64,000 nucleotides of DNA from JBBRHQ01 sp963781345 (GCA_963781345.1 CAWAFQ010000005.1:248001-312000), one strand, 5' to 3'; positions 33,148 through 41,677 are shown, counted from the first letter of the stretch. Made by a program: numbers and translations. Notes: generated by a model not told the origin, from the sequence alone.

Positions 33148-33183
33148 GTATCTGGAATCGGTCGTCAGACCAGTTCCAGATAC
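33148..33183 (-). terminator. Hairpin overlapping the end of rplQ
   Basis: GTATCTGGAA and TTCCAGATAC form a perfect 10-bp stem with an inner GGTC/GACC pairing. The upstream arm lies in the last rplQ codons and the stop codon sits in the loop. It closes the long ribosomal-protein unit. There is no U-tract. Confidence 0.6.
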
Positions 33184-33518
33184 ACCATCTCGGTCGAGTC
33201 CGACCTGCGCGGGCCGAGCTTGACGATGCGGGTGTAGCCGCCGGGGCGCTCGCTGTAGCGCGGGGCGACCTCCTCGAAGAGCTTGTGGACGGCGAACTTG
33301 TCGTTGTGCAGCGTCGCCAGCGCCTGGCGGCGGGCGTGCAGGTCGCCGCGCTTGGCGAGGGTGATCAGCTGCTCGACCTCGGGCTTTACCGCCTTCGCCT
33401 TCGCCTGGGTCGTCTTGATCCTCTCGTGCTCGATCAGCTGCTTGGAGAGGTTCGCCATCAGCGACCTGCGATGGGCCGCCGGGCGGCTGAGCTTGTTTCG
33501 CTTGCGACCGTGACGCAT
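33165..33518 (-). CDS. rplQ: 50S ribosomal protein L17
   Basis: The 117-residue L17 begins MRHGRKRNKLSRPAAHRRSL and continues LIEHERIKTTQAKAKAVKPE with the GGYTRIVKLGPRRSDSTEMV end, all diagnostic. It is the last gene of the alpha-type cluster, 25 nt after rpoA. A hairpin overlaps its 3' end. Unlike many bacteria, rplM and rpsI do not follow here. Confidence 0.98.
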   Translation of the reverse strand: MRHGRKRNKLSRPAAHRRSLMANLSKQLIEHERIKTTQAKAKAVKPEVEQLITLAKRGDLHARRQALATLHNDKFAVHKLFEEVAPRYSERPGGYTRIVKLGPRRSDSTEMVYLELV

Positions 33519-33543
33519 GGACTCTCCTCGCTCCCCCGCCGCC

Positions 33544-34518
33544 TCAGTCCTGGCGCAGGTCGAGACCGCGCGAGTGCAGGGTCTCGATCACTTCCTCGAT
33601 CGACTTCGACCCGAAGTTCGGGATCGCGTTCAGCTCCGACTCCGACTTGCGCACGAGGTCGCCGACGGTCTGGATGCCGGCCCGCTTGAGGCAGTTGTAG
33701 GAGCGGACGCCGAGCTCGAGCTCCTCGATCAGGATCTCGTCGAGGCCGTCTCCGCCGCTCGGGGCGCCGTTGTCGGCCATCGGGTCGGCGGCGATTGGCG
33801 CGACCGCATCTCGTGCGGTCAGCTCCTCGACGCGGTCGGCGTCGGTGAAGATCGCCAGGCTCTTGATCAGGATCTCCGAGGCCTCGCGCAGCGCCGCCGA
33901 GGGCTCGATCGAGCCGTCGGTCTCGAGGTCGAGCGTGAGCTTGTCGAAGTCGGTTCTCTGCCCGACGCGAGCCGAGTCGACCGCATAGGAGGCGCGGCGG
34001 ATCGGCGAGAAGATCGAGTCGATCGGGATCACACCGATCGGCTGCTCGTCGGACTTGTTCTCCTCCGCCGGCGAGTAGCCGCGGCCGCGGCCGATCGTCA
34101 GGTAGACCTCGAGCTTGGTCTTCTTCTCCAGGGTCGCGATCGGCGCCTCGGGGTTGAGGATCTCCACGCCCGAGGGCAGGTCTATGTCCTTTGCCCTGAC
34201 CTCGCCGGGACCGGTCGCGACCAGGGGAGCCTCGACCTCGTCGGCATCCGTGTGCATGCGGATGACGATCTCCTTGAGGTTGAGGACGATGTCGGTGACG
34301 TCCTCCTTGACGCCCGGCACGGTCGAGAACTCGTGCGCCACGCCCTCGATGCGGACGCTGGTGATGGCGGCGCCGCCGAGTGAGGAGAGCAACACCCTGC
34401 GAAGGCTGTTGCCGAAGGTGTAGCCGAAGCCCTTGTCTAGGGGCTCAACTGTGAAGGTGCCGTGGTTCTCGTCGACGGTGTCGGCGCTGATTCGGGGGAC
34501 CTGAAAGTCAGTGGGCAT
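33544..34518 (-). CDS. rpoA: RNA polymerase alpha subunit
   Basis: The 324-residue alpha subunit has the assembly domain (PLDKGFGYTFGNSLRRVLLS, GVKEDVTDIVLNLKEIVI), a linker (about residues 225-250, rich in Ala/Asp/Gly), and the C-terminal domain with ELGVRSYNCLKRAGIQTVGD and FGSKSIEEVIETLHSRGLDL. The order rpsM-rpsK-rpsD-rpoA-rplQ is the standard alpha operon. The ATG follows rpsD by 37 nt. Confidence 0.98.
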   Translation of the reverse strand: MPTDFQVPRISADTVDENHGTFTVEPLDKGFGYTFGNSLRRVLLSSLGGAAITSVRIEGVAHEFSTVPGVKEDVTDIVLNLKEIVIRMHTDADEVEAPLVATGPGEVRAKDIDLPSGVEILNPEAPIATLEKKTKLEVYLTIGRGRGYSPAEENKSDEQPIGVIPIDSIFSPIRRASYAVDSARVGQRTDFDKLTLDLETDGSIEPSAALREASEILIKSLAIFTDADRVEELTARDAVAPIAADPMADNGAPSGGDGLDEILIEELELGVRSYNCLKRAGIQTVGDLVRKSESELNAIPNFGSKSIEEVIETLHSRGLDLRQD

Positions 34519-34555
34519 GGGTTCCTTGGGTATTCGTGTTCAGGGTTGACCGGGG

Positions 34556-35176
34556 CTACTTGGAGTACAGCTCGACAATGAGCTGCTCCTGCACCGGTGC
34601 AGAGATCTCTGAGCGCTCCGGGAAGCGCAGGATCTTTGCGGTGAGAGCGTCGTGATCGGCCTGCAGCCATGCGGGCACGGTCGAGACGAGTTCCGTCGCC
34701 TGCCGAATGGTGTCGGTGGCAGCCGAACTCGGCTTGATTGAGATGATGTCGTCAGGGCGCACCTGGTAGGAGGGAATGTCGACGCGGCGGCCGTTGATCA
34801 TCCAGTGACCGTGGCGGATCAGCTGGCGCGACTGACGCCGCGACGCGGCGAAGCCGAGCCGTACGAGGACATTGTCGAAGCGGGATTCGAGCATCCGCAG
34901 CAGGTTCTCGCCGGTGACGCCCTCCTGCCGCGAGGCCTTGTCGTAGTACTCGCGGAACTGCTTCTCGAGGACCTGGTAGTAGCGACGCGTCTTCTGCTTC
35001 TCCCGAAGCTGCACCCGGTACTCCGACTGGCGCATGCGGCCACGGCCATGCTCGCCGGGCGGGTAGGAGCGGCGCTCGACCCCGCACTTGTCGGTGAAGC
35101 AGCGCTGACCCTTGAGGAAGAGCTTCTGGCCCTCGCGGCGGCACTGCTTGCATTGGGGGGAGGTGTCTCTGGCCAT
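34556..35176 (-). CDS. rpsD: 30S ribosomal protein S4, zinc-binding type
   Basis: The 206-residue protein has a four-Cys N-terminal knuckle (Cys 9, 12, 26 and 31 in QCKQCRREG and QRCFTDKCG), as in zinc-containing S4 forms, then SYPPGEHGRGRMRQSEYRVQ and the S4 RNA-binding domain (FDNVLVRLGFAASRRQSRQL). S4 nucleates 30S assembly and often autoregulates this operon, but I see no leader structure here. It begins 3 nt after rpsK. Confidence 0.97.
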   Translation of the reverse strand: MARDTSPQCKQCRREGQKLFLKGQRCFTDKCGVERRSYPPGEHGRGRMRQSEYRVQLREKQKTRRYYQVLEKQFREYYDKASRQEGVTGENLLRMLESRFDNVLVRLGFAASRRQSRQLIRHGHWMINGRRVDIPSYQVRPDDIISIKPSSAATDTIRQATELVSTVPAWLQADHDALTAKILRFPERSEISAPVQEQLIVELYSK

Positions 35177-35179
35177 CGC

Positions 35180-35578
35180 TCAGACCCTCCGGCGCTTCTT
35201 CGGGCGGCAGCCGTTGTGCGCCTGGGGAGAGACGTCCTTGACCGTGGTCACGTCGAGGCCGGCGGCCTGCAGCGAGCGGATCGCCGTCTCGCGCCCTGAG
35301 CCGGCGCCCTTGGCGAAGACCTCGACCTTCTCGAGCCCGTGCTCCATGCCCTTCTTGGCGGCGGAGTCGGCGGTCACCTGCGCCGCGAACGGGGTCGACT
35401 TGCGCGAGCCCTTGAACCCCGCGCTGCCGGCGGATTCCCAGGCGATCACGTTGCCCTCGGTATCGGTGAGAGTGACGATCGTGTTGTTGAAGGAAGTCTT
35501 GATGTGTGCCTGGCCGTAGGTGATGTTCTTCTTCACCCGGCGGCGCGCCCGGCCCTTCGTCGGTTTCTTCGCTGCCAT
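35180..35578 (-). CDS. rpsK: 30S ribosomal protein S11
   Basis: The 132-residue S11 shows GQAHIKTSFNNTIVTLTDTE, GSRKSTPFAAQVTADSAAKK and the end DVSPQAHNGCRPKKRRRV. It lies 8 nt after rpsM in the alpha cluster. The length is normal. Confidence 0.98.
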   Translation of the reverse strand: MAAKKPTKGRARRRVKKNITYGQAHIKTSFNNTIVTLTDTEGNVIAWESAGSAGFKGSRKSTPFAAQVTADSAAKKGMEHGLEKVEVFAKGAGSGRETAIRSLQAAGLDVTTVKDVSPQAHNGCRPKKRRRV

Positions 35579-35586
35579 CTGCCTGC

Positions 35587-35970
35587 CTACTTCCCGCTCG
35601 GCGCCTTGCGCTTGCCGGCGACGCTCATCCGGCGCGGGCCCTTGCGGCCCCGCGCGTTGGTCTTGGTCCGCTGGCCCCGCACCGGCAGGCCGCGCCGGTG
35701 GCGCAGGCCGCGATAGGAGCCGATCTCCATCAGTCGCTTGACGTTCTGCGAGCGCTCGCGCCGCAGGTCACCCTCGACCTCGCGCGACTCGATCGCCTCG
35801 CGCAGCCGCACGACCTCGTCCTCGGTCAGGTCCTTGACCGCCGTGTTCGGGTCGATCTTCGCCTCGGCGAGGATCTCCTGGGAGGTGGAGCGCCCGATTC
35901 CGTATACGTATGTGAGCCCGATCTCGACCCGCTTGTTTACGGGGATGTTGACCCCGGCGATCCGTGCCAT
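35587..35970 (-). CDS. rpsM: 30S ribosomal protein S13
   Basis: The 127-residue S13 begins MARIAGVNIPVNKRVEIGLT and contains YGIGRSTSQEILAEAKIDPN and the RGLRHRRGLPVRGQRTKTNA motif that contacts the 30S head and 50S bridge. The rpmJ stop is 7 nt upstream. Confidence 0.98.
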   Translation of the reverse strand: MARIAGVNIPVNKRVEIGLTYVYGIGRSTSQEILAEAKIDPNTAVKDLTEDEVVRLREAIESREVEGDLRRERSQNVKRLMEIGSYRGLRHRRGLPVRGQRTKTNARGRKGPRRMSVAGKRKAPSGK

Positions 35971-35977
35971 CAGCTAC

Positions 35978-36091
35978 CTAGCCCTGCCTTTGCTTATGGC
36001 GCGGGTTCGGGCAGATCACCAGGACCGCGCCGCGGCGGCGGATGATCTTGCACTTTTCGCACATGGGTTTTACGGACGCTCGGACTTTCAT
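35978..36091 (-). CDS. rpmJ: 50S ribosomal protein L36, zinc type
   Basis: The 37-residue L36 reads KVRASVKPMCEKCKIIRRRG, then AVLVICPNPRHKQRQG. Its Cys-x2-Cys, Cys and His residues form the zinc knuckle. The ATG is at 36091; the frame is open further upstream, but that part does not look like protein. infA, usually directly upstream, is absent: the 137-nt gap to map is too short for it. Confidence 0.97.
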   Translation of the reverse strand: MKVRASVKPMCEKCKIIRRRGAVLVICPNPRHKQRQG

Positions 36092-36158
36092 CGCGCTCGG
36101 CTTCGTATCGGGATAGGACTCCCGCAGGCCCCAGTAGACGGGCAGCGGGCATGAAGAA

Positions 36159-36174
36159 TCGGCCTTCGGGCCGA
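36159..36174. terminator. Short tetraloop hairpin between map and rpmJ
   Basis: TCGGCC-TTCG-GGCCGA (plus strand) forms a 6-bp stem. On the transcribed minus strand it is followed by TTCTTC, a weak U-rich stretch. It may attenuate or partly end transcription before rpmJ. The rest of the 137-nt gap shows nothing recognisable. Confidence 0.45.
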
Positions 36175-36228
36175 CGGCGAAGGATAGCAAGGCACCGGCG
36201 ACCGGGGCGTGCGTGGCTGGGGCGGCAC

Positions 36229-36985
36229 TCAGTCCTCGTGCCAGGGGGTGAGAATCCGGGGTCCGTCAGCGGTCACGGCGACGGTGAACTCGAAGTGTGC
36301 GGCGAGCGATCCGTCCTCCGAGAAGACCGACCAGCCGTCGTCGTCTACCCGCACCAGCGGCCCGCCGGCGTTGACCATCGGCTCGATCGCGAAGACCATC
36401 CCCTCCTCGAGCTCGGGGCCCTTGCCGGGCTCGCCGAAGTTGGGGATCTGCGGGTCTTCGTGCATGTCGCGGCCGATGCCGTGGCCGACCAGGGTGCGGA
36501 TGATCGAGAAGCCGTCGAGCTCGACCGGGCGCTGGATCGCGGCCGAGACGTCGCCGAGATGGTTGCCCGGGTCGCATCTGCTCGACCCCGTCGAACAGCG
36601 ACGCCCTGGTCGTCTCGAGCAGGCTCTTGACCTCCGGCGCTATCGGTCCGATCGGCACCGTGATCGCCGCGTCGGCCACCCAGCCGTCCTTGGTCACACC
36701 GATGTCGATCGAGAGGATGTCGCCGCGCTTCAACTCGTGCGGCCCGGGGATCCCGTGGACGACCATCGAGTTCGGCGACGCGCAGATCGACCCGGGAAAG
36801 CCGCGGTAGCCCTTGAAGACCGGCACGGCGTCCTGGGATCGGATGAAGTTCTCCGCCGCTGCGTCGAGATCGAGGGTGGTGACCCCGGGCCTCGCCTTCG
36901 AGGCGAGCATCTTCAGGCAGCGCACGAGGACGTCGCCCGAGGCCGCCATCTGCTCGATCTGCTCGGGTGTCTTGCGGATGATCAT
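36229..36985 (-). CDS. map: Methionine aminopeptidase type I (one frameshift in this sequence)
   Basis: This enzyme removes the initiator Met. The N-terminal part from ATG 36985 has MIIRKTPEQIEQM, the substrate His in NSMVVHGIPGP, and metal Asp residues in LSIDIGVTKDGWVADAAITV. The C-terminal part in another frame has GHGIGRDMHEDPQIPNFG (His), LEEGMVFAIEPMV (Glu) and HFEFTVAVT (Glu). All five metal ligands are present. One extra base in the CCCGGG run near 36566 breaks the frame; removing it gives 251 residues, normal. An essential gene, so a sequence error is far more likely than mutation. It lies 11 nt after adk. Confidence 0.92.
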
Positions 36986-36996
36986 CCGGTACACGC

Positions 36997-37671
36997 TCAG
37001 ATGTCCTCTTCGAGCTTCAGGGTCGCGAGCAGCGCCCTGATCCGGGCGCCGACATCGTCCGGAGCGACGCTGCCGTCGATCCGGCGCAGCAGGCCCTGCT
37101 TCTCGTAGTAGCCGACCAGCGGCTCGGTCTTCTCGTGGTAGGTCTCGAGCCGCTTGCGGATGACCTCGGGCTTGTCGTCGTCGCGGATGATCAGGGCGCT
37201 GCCGTCGATGTCGCAGACGCCCTCGTCCTTCGGCGGGTCGAACTCGACGTGGAAGACGTGGCCGTTCTCGGCGCAGGTGCGGCGGCCGCCGAGGCGGCGC
37301 ACCACCTCCTCGTCGGAGACGTCGATCAGCAGCACCGCGGTGAGCGCGCGGCCGAGCTCCTCCAGCTTGCGGTCGAGCGCCTCGGCCTGCGGAGTGGTGC
37401 GCGGGAAGCCGTCGAGGATGAAGCCGTCGGCAGCCTCCTCGCCGCTCAGCCGCTCGGCGATGACGCCGATGATGACCTCGTCGGGGACGAGGTCGCCGCC
37501 GTCCATGTACCCCTTCGCGGTCTTGCCGAGCTCGGTCTGCTCGGAGACCGCGGCGCGGAGGATGTCGCCGGTCGCGTAGTAGGGCAGCCGGAGGTCTTCC
37601 TGCAGGCGCTCGCCCTGAGTGCCCTTGCCGCTGCCGGGCGGTCCAAGAAGTACGAGGTTCAGCTCAGACAT
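36997..37671 (-). CDS. adk: Adenylate kinase
   Basis: The 224-residue enzyme (AMP + ATP to 2 ADP) has the P-loop LLGPPGSGKGTQGERLQ, AMP-binding LPYYATGDILRAAV and GFILDGFPRTTPQAEALD, and a long lid. The lid carries RRTCAENGHVFHVEFDPPKD and GVCDIDGSAL: a remnant of the four-Cys zinc lid in which the second Cys is Asn and the fourth is Asp, so zinc binding is doubtful. It sits between secY and map as usual. The frame starts at ATG 37671. Confidence 0.97.
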   Translation of the reverse strand: MSELNLVLLGPPGSGKGTQGERLQEDLRLPYYATGDILRAAVSEQTELGKTAKGYMDGGDLVPDEVIIGVIAERLSGEEAADGFILDGFPRTTPQAEALDRKLEELGRALTAVLLIDVSDEEVVRRLGGRRTCAENGHVFHVEFDPPKDEGVCDIDGSALIIRDDDKPEVIRKRLETYHEKTEPLVGYYEKQGLLRRIDGSVAPDDVGARIRALLATLKLEEDI

Positions 37672-37687
37672 GACTCGCCGCGCGAGC

Positions 37688-38960
37688 CTACTTCAGGAAG
37701 CCTTCGTAGTTGCGCATCATCAGCTGCGCCTCGAGCTGCTTGACCGTGTCCAGCGCGACGCCGATGACGATCAGGATCGAGGTGCCGCCGAAGAAGAAGT
37801 TGGCCGAGGTCTGGCTGATCAGGATCGTCGGCAGCGCCGCGACCGCGCCCAGGTAGAGCGCTCCCGGGAAGGTCAGCCGGGAGAGGATGCGGTCGAGGTA
37901 CTCGGCGGTCGGCCGTCCCGGTCTGACCCCGGGTATGAAGCCGCCGTATTTCTTCAGGTTGTCGGCCTGATCGACCGGGTTGAAGGTGACCGCCGTGTAG
38001 AAGTAGGTGAAGACGATGATGAAGAAGACCTCGCCGACCACGTAGGCCCAGCTGTTGGGGCTGAAGAAGGCGGCGAAGTCGAGCGCGGCGGGGGTGTTGA
38101 GGAGCTGGCCGATCGTCGGCGGGAAGGCCATGATCGAGGCGGCGAAGATGACCGGGATGACGCCGGCCATGTTGACCCGCAGCGGCAGGTAGGTCGAGCC
38201 GCCGGAGGTCATCTTGCGGCCGACCACGCGCTTTGCGTACTGGACCGGGATTCGCCGCTGCCCCTCCTGGACGAAGACGATCGCGACGATCACCGCCAGC
38301 GCGATGAACGGCATCATCACGACGAAGACCTGGTCGGGGTTGTTCCACCACTGGGTGATCCCGTTCGGGATCCCGGACGCGATCGAGGCGAAGATCATCA
38401 GCGAGATCCCGTTGCCGATCCCGCGCTGGGTGATCAGCTCGCCCAGCCACATCAGCAGGGTCGCACCCGGCGGTGAGGCAGATCACGATCAGGAAGACGC
38501 TGGTGAAGGTGAGGTTGCCGACGACGCTGGCGCCGGCCTGGTTGCCGAAGGAGCGGAAGAGGAAGACGTAGCCGAGCGACTGGGCGAAGGCGAGGCCGAC
38601 GGTGAGGTAGCGGGTGTACTGGGTGATCTTCTGCTGGCCGACCTCGCCCTCTTTCTGCAGCTTCTCCAGCGAGGGCAGGACCACCGTCAGCAGCTGCAGG
38701 ATGATCGAGGCCGTGATGTAGGGCATGATCCCGAGCGCGAACAGCGAGAGGCGCGAGAGGCTGCCGCCCGAGAAGAGGTTGAGGAAGCCGAGGATGTTGG
38801 AGCCGGCGAAGTTGTTCTGGATGTCCTTGACGGCGTTGATGTCGATGCCGGGAGAGGGGATGTAGGCGCCGAGCCGGTAGAGGGCCAGCATCGCCGCGGT
38901 GAAGGCGATCTTCTTGCGGATGTCCGCAACGCAGAAGGCGTTGAGGATCGTGCGGAGCAA
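37688..38960 (-). CDS. secY: Protein translocase subunit SecY (one frameshift in this sequence)
   Basis: The channel subunit of the Sec translocon, about 423 residues after repair. The N-terminal frame has IRKKIAFTAAMLALYRLGAY, IPSPGID, FALGIMPYITASIILQLLTV and TQYTRYLTVGLAFAQSLGYV. The C-terminal frame has MWLGELITQRGIGNGISLMI, GRKMTSGGSTYLPLRVNMAG, VIPVIFAASIMAFP and TAEYLDRILSRLTFPGALYL. One extra G in the GGG run near 38466 causes the break. The start is TTG 38960 directly after the rplO TAG, supported by GGAG 9-10 nt upstream; no ATG fits. An essential gene, so an error is assumed. Confidence 0.93.
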
Positions 38961-39458
38961 CTACGGCTCCAGAATCTCGCAGGTGCCGCCGGCCGCTTCG
39001 ATTTTCTCCCTGGCGGCGGCGCTGAAGCCGTGGGCGCGGACGGTCAGCTTCTTCGAGATCTCGCCGCGGGCGAGGATCTTGACCGGGTCCGAGCGCTTCG
39101 CCAGACCCTTCTCCTTGAGCGTGGCGGGCGTGACCTCGGCGCCGGAGTCGAAGCGCTCGTCGAGATCGGCGACGTTGACCGGCTGTGTCGCGGTGCGGAA
39201 GTTCTCGAACGGCATCGACTTCTTCATGTGCGGGCCGCTGAGCTTGCGCATCCGCATGTGGATCGGGTTCTGCCCACCCTCGTAGGCGACCTTTCGCTTC
39301 GCGCCCGCGCGCGAGCCGGCGCCCTTGTGGCCGCGGCCCGAGGTCTTGCCGAGGCCGGAGCCCTCTCCACGGCCGATCCGCTTGCGCGGGCGCCGGGAGC
39401 CGGGCTTCGGCTTGAGGTTGTGAAGTCCGATCTCCTCGGAGCGCGGCGTCTCGGCCAT
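38961..39458 (-). CDS. rplO: 50S ribosomal protein L15
   Basis: The 165-residue L15 contains LKPKPGSRRPRKRIGRGEGS, GLGKTSGRGHKGAGSRAGA and FEGGQNP-like YEGGQNPIHMRMRKLSGPH, and ends SAAAREKIEAAGGTCEILEP. It begins where rpmD ends and is followed directly by the TTG start of secY. It is slightly longer than in E. coli. Confidence 0.98.
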   Translation of the reverse strand: MAETPRSEEIGLHNLKPKPGSRRPRKRIGRGEGSGLGKTSGRGHKGAGSRAGAKRKVAYEGGQNPIHMRMRKLSGPHMKKSMPFENFRTATQPVNVADLDERFDSGAEVTPATLKEKGLAKRSDPVKILARGEISKKLTVRAHGFSAAAREKIEAAGGTCEILEP

Positions 39459-39641
39459 CTAGGACCCCTCCCCGATCTCGATCAGGTGGTCGATGACGCG
39501 GATCTGGCCGCGAAGCTGGGGGGTATCGGGGCGCTCGACCCGGGAGCCGGGCCTGCCGAGGCCGAGGGCGCGCAGCGTCGCGCGCTGATTCGGCTTCGTG
39601 CCAACGGCGGAGCGAACCTGGGTGATCGCGACCTTGCTCAT
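39459..39641 (-). CDS. rpmD: 50S ribosomal protein L30
   Basis: The 60-residue L30 starts MSKVAITQVRSAVGTKPNQR and continues ATLRALGLGRPGSRVERPDT with PQLRGQIRVIDHLIEIGEG. The ATG overlaps the rpsE stop (ATGA). Position between S5 and L15 is standard for the spc cluster. Confidence 0.97.
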   Translation of the reverse strand: MSKVAITQVRSAVGTKPNQRATLRALGLGRPGSRVERPDTPQLRGQIRVIDHLIEIGEGS

Positions 39642-40339
39642 CTGCCCTCACCGTCGCCCTCGCCGGGGCTCTCCTCCGGGGCAGGGGCCTCCTCGGCGTC
39701 GGCGGGCGGCACCGCAACGGCCACCGCCGGCTGCGCCTCCTCCGGGGCCTCCTGCGCCGCAGCGGCGGCGGGCTCCTTGGCGGCGCGCAGCTTCGCTTCC
39801 GCCTTCTCGGCATCGATCCCCAGCACCTGCCCGACCGTGAGCCCGCGCAGCTCGGCAACCTCCTCCGGGCGGCGGAGGCGGATCAGGCCGTCCATCGTCG
39901 CCTTGACGAGGTTGATCGGGTTCTGGGTGCCGATGCTCTTGGTCAGCACATCGCGGACCCCACCGAGCTCGAGAACGGCGCGCACGCCGCCACCGGCGAT
40001 GACGCCGGTACCGGGGCTGGCCGGCCGCAGAACGACGTGGCCGGCGCCGTAGCGGCCGATGATCCTGTGGGTGATCGTCTGCCCGTACTTGGGAATGCGA
40101 ATCATGTTCTTGCGGGCGTCCTCGACCGCCTTCTGGATCGCGAGCGGGACCTCCCGGGCCTTGCCGTAGCCGATCCCGACGACCGCGTCCTCATCGCCGA
40201 CGGCGACCAGTGCCGTGAACGAGAACCGGCGGCCGCCCTTGACCACCTTGGCGACGCGGTTGATCTCGATCACGCGCTCCTGCAGGTCGAGCCCCTTGGG
40301 GCTGACCGTCTCGACTCTTCCTGTGCTCATTCCCTTCAT
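39638..40339 (-). CDS. rpsE: 30S ribosomal protein S5 with acidic C-terminal tail
   Basis: The 233-residue S5 has LDLQERVIEINRVAKVVKGG, RRFSFTALVAVGDEDAVVGI, GYGKAREVPLAIQKAVEDAR and RPASPGTGVIAGGGVRAVLE. After the normal end (about residue 190) a 45-residue Ala/Glu/Pro tail follows (EEAQPAVAVAVPPADAEEAP and on to GEGDGEGR). The start is ATG 40339 or ATG 40330, with no strong ribosome site for either. Similar tails are seen on L5 and S17 nearby. Confidence 0.96.
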   Translation of the reverse strand: MKGMSTGRVETVSPKGLDLQERVIEINRVAKVVKGGRRFSFTALVAVGDEDAVVGIGYGKAREVPLAIQKAVEDARKNMIRIPKYGQTITHRIIGRYGAGHVVLRPASPGTGVIAGGGVRAVLELGGVRDVLTKSIGTQNPINLVKATMDGLIRLRRPEEVAELRGLTVGQVLGIDAEKAEAKLRAAKEPAAAAAQEAPEEAQPAVAVAVPPADAEEAPAPEESPGEGDGEGR

Positions 40340-40386
40340 GGCTAGCGGCTCACGGTAGCGGAAGCGGTCCCTGCGGACCGGCCCCT

Positions 40387-40740
40387 CTAGAAGCTCAGTC
40401 CCCCCTCTCGGGCGCCCTCTGCGAGGGCCTTGACCCGGCCGTGGTACTGGTAACCGCCACGGTCGAAGACGCAGGACTCGACGCCGGCCTTCTTCGCCCG
40501 CTCGGCCAGCAGCTCGCCGGCGCGCTTGGCCTGGGCAGAAGCGGTCAGCTTGCTCAGCTCGGGCTCGGTCCAGTTGACCGCGGCCAGCGTGCGGCCGGCG
40601 CGATCGTCGATCAGCTGGGCGAAGACACCGCGGTTGGAGCGGTAGACCGACAGCCGCGGCCGCTCCGCCGTGCCCGAGACCTTCGCCCGCACGCGACGCC
40701 GGCGGCGCAGGCGCCTCTGCTGCTTGGTGAGGACCGTCAT
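40387..40740 (-). CDS. rplR: 50S ribosomal protein L18
   Basis: The 117-residue L18 has RRVRAKVSGTAERPRLSVYR, SNRGVFAQLIDDRAGRTLAA and the end FDRGGYQYHGRVKALAEGAR. L18 brings 5S rRNA into the 50S subunit. It overlaps the rplF stop by 4 nt. Confidence 0.98.
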   Translation of the reverse strand: MTVLTKQQRRLRRRRRVRAKVSGTAERPRLSVYRSNRGVFAQLIDDRAGRTLAAVNWTEPELSKLTASAQAKRAGELLAERAKKAGVESCVFDRGGYQYHGRVKALAEGAREGGLSF

Positions 40741-41270
40741 GCGCGCTTACCGACCTTGCGAGCAACGTGCTCGCCGCGGTAGCGGATGCCCTTGCCCTTG
40801 TAGGGCTCGGGTGGCCGGCGCTTGCGGATGTCCGCCGCGACCTGGCCGACCAGCTGCTTGTCAATTCCGCGGACGATGATCTCGGTCGGCTGGGGGACCT
40901 CGAACTCGATCCCCTCCGGGGCCTCGACCGCGACCGGGTGCGAGTATCCGAGCGCGAGCTCGAGGTTGCGGCCCTTGAGCTGGGCGCGGTAACCGACGCC
41001 CTGGATCTCGAGCCGCTTCTCGAAGCCGTCGGTCACACCCTCGACCATGTTCGCGATCAGGCTGCGCGTGAGGCCGTGAAGCGCGCGGTGCTCGCCGCGG
41101 TCGGTCGGCCGCTCGACGGTCAGCGCTCCCTCGGCCTGCTCCACCGACATGTCGGCGGAGACGGCCTGGGAGAGCTCACCCTTGGGGCCCTTGACGGCGA
41201 CGCGGCCAGGGGCAACCTCGACGCTGACTGCGTCGGGGACGGGAATGGGCTGTCTTCCTATGCGGCTCAT
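40737..41270 (-). CDS. rplF: 50S ribosomal protein L6
   Basis: The 177-residue L6 starts MSRIGRQPIPVPDAVSVEVA, contains VKGPKGELSQAVSADMSVEQ, LIANMVEGVTDGFEKRLEIQ and the C-terminal RKRRPPEPYKGKGIRYRGEH. It lies 7 nt after rpsH. The length is normal. Confidence 0.98.
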   Translation of the reverse strand: MSRIGRQPIPVPDAVSVEVAPGRVAVKGPKGELSQAVSADMSVEQAEGALTVERPTDRGEHRALHGLTRSLIANMVEGVTDGFEKRLEIQGVGYRAQLKGRNLELALGYSHPVAVEAPEGIEFEVPQPTEIIVRGIDKQLVGQVAADIRKRRPPEPYKGKGIRYRGEHVARKVGKRA

Positions 41271-41277
41271 CGATGGA

Positions 41278-41673
41278 TCACCAGATGTAGGCGACGACTT
41301 CGCCTCCGACTCCCTTCGCCTTCGCCTCGTGCCCGGTCATTACCCCGGTCGAGGTGCTGACGATTGCGGTTCCGGTGCCGCCGTAGACGCGGGGCACCTT
41401 CTTGCTGTCCACGTAGCGGCGGCGCCCGGGGCGTGAGACCCGCTCGAGGCCCGTGATCACGGGCTCGTGTGCCTTGGTGTACTTGAGGCGGACCCTGATC
41501 ACTTCGCCGACCCGCGCCGGCTCTGATCCGAAGTCGGTGATGTAGCCCTGCTCCTTGAGGATCCGCGACATCTCCAGCTTCAGCCGCGAGCAGGGGATCA
41601 GCACCTCCTCGTGGCCGGAGTGCATCGCGTTGCGAATCCGGGTCAGGTAATCGGCTATCGGGTCGGTCAGCAT
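41278..41673 (-). CDS. rpsH: 30S ribosomal protein S8
   Basis: The 131-residue S8 has MLTDPIADYLTRIRNAMHSG, HEEVLIPCSRLKLEMSRILK and the end GTGTAIVSTSTGVMTGHEAK. S8 often autoregulates the spc cluster, but no S8 target-like hairpin is obvious near rplE here. It starts 4 nt after the rpsN stop. Confidence 0.98.
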   Translation of the reverse strand: MLTDPIADYLTRIRNAMHSGHEEVLIPCSRLKLEMSRILKEQGYITDFGSEPARVGEVIRVRLKYTKAHEPVITGLERVSRPGRRRYVDSKKVPRVYGGTGTAIVSTSTGVMTGHEAKAKGVGGEVVAYIW

Positions 41674-41677
41674 CGGT

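Noticed and set aside
36092..36190. N-terminal extension of L36 or a broken infA
   Set aside because: The upstream part (AVGPKADSSCPLPVYWGLRE) has no IF1 similarity and is not needed for a complete 37-residue L36.
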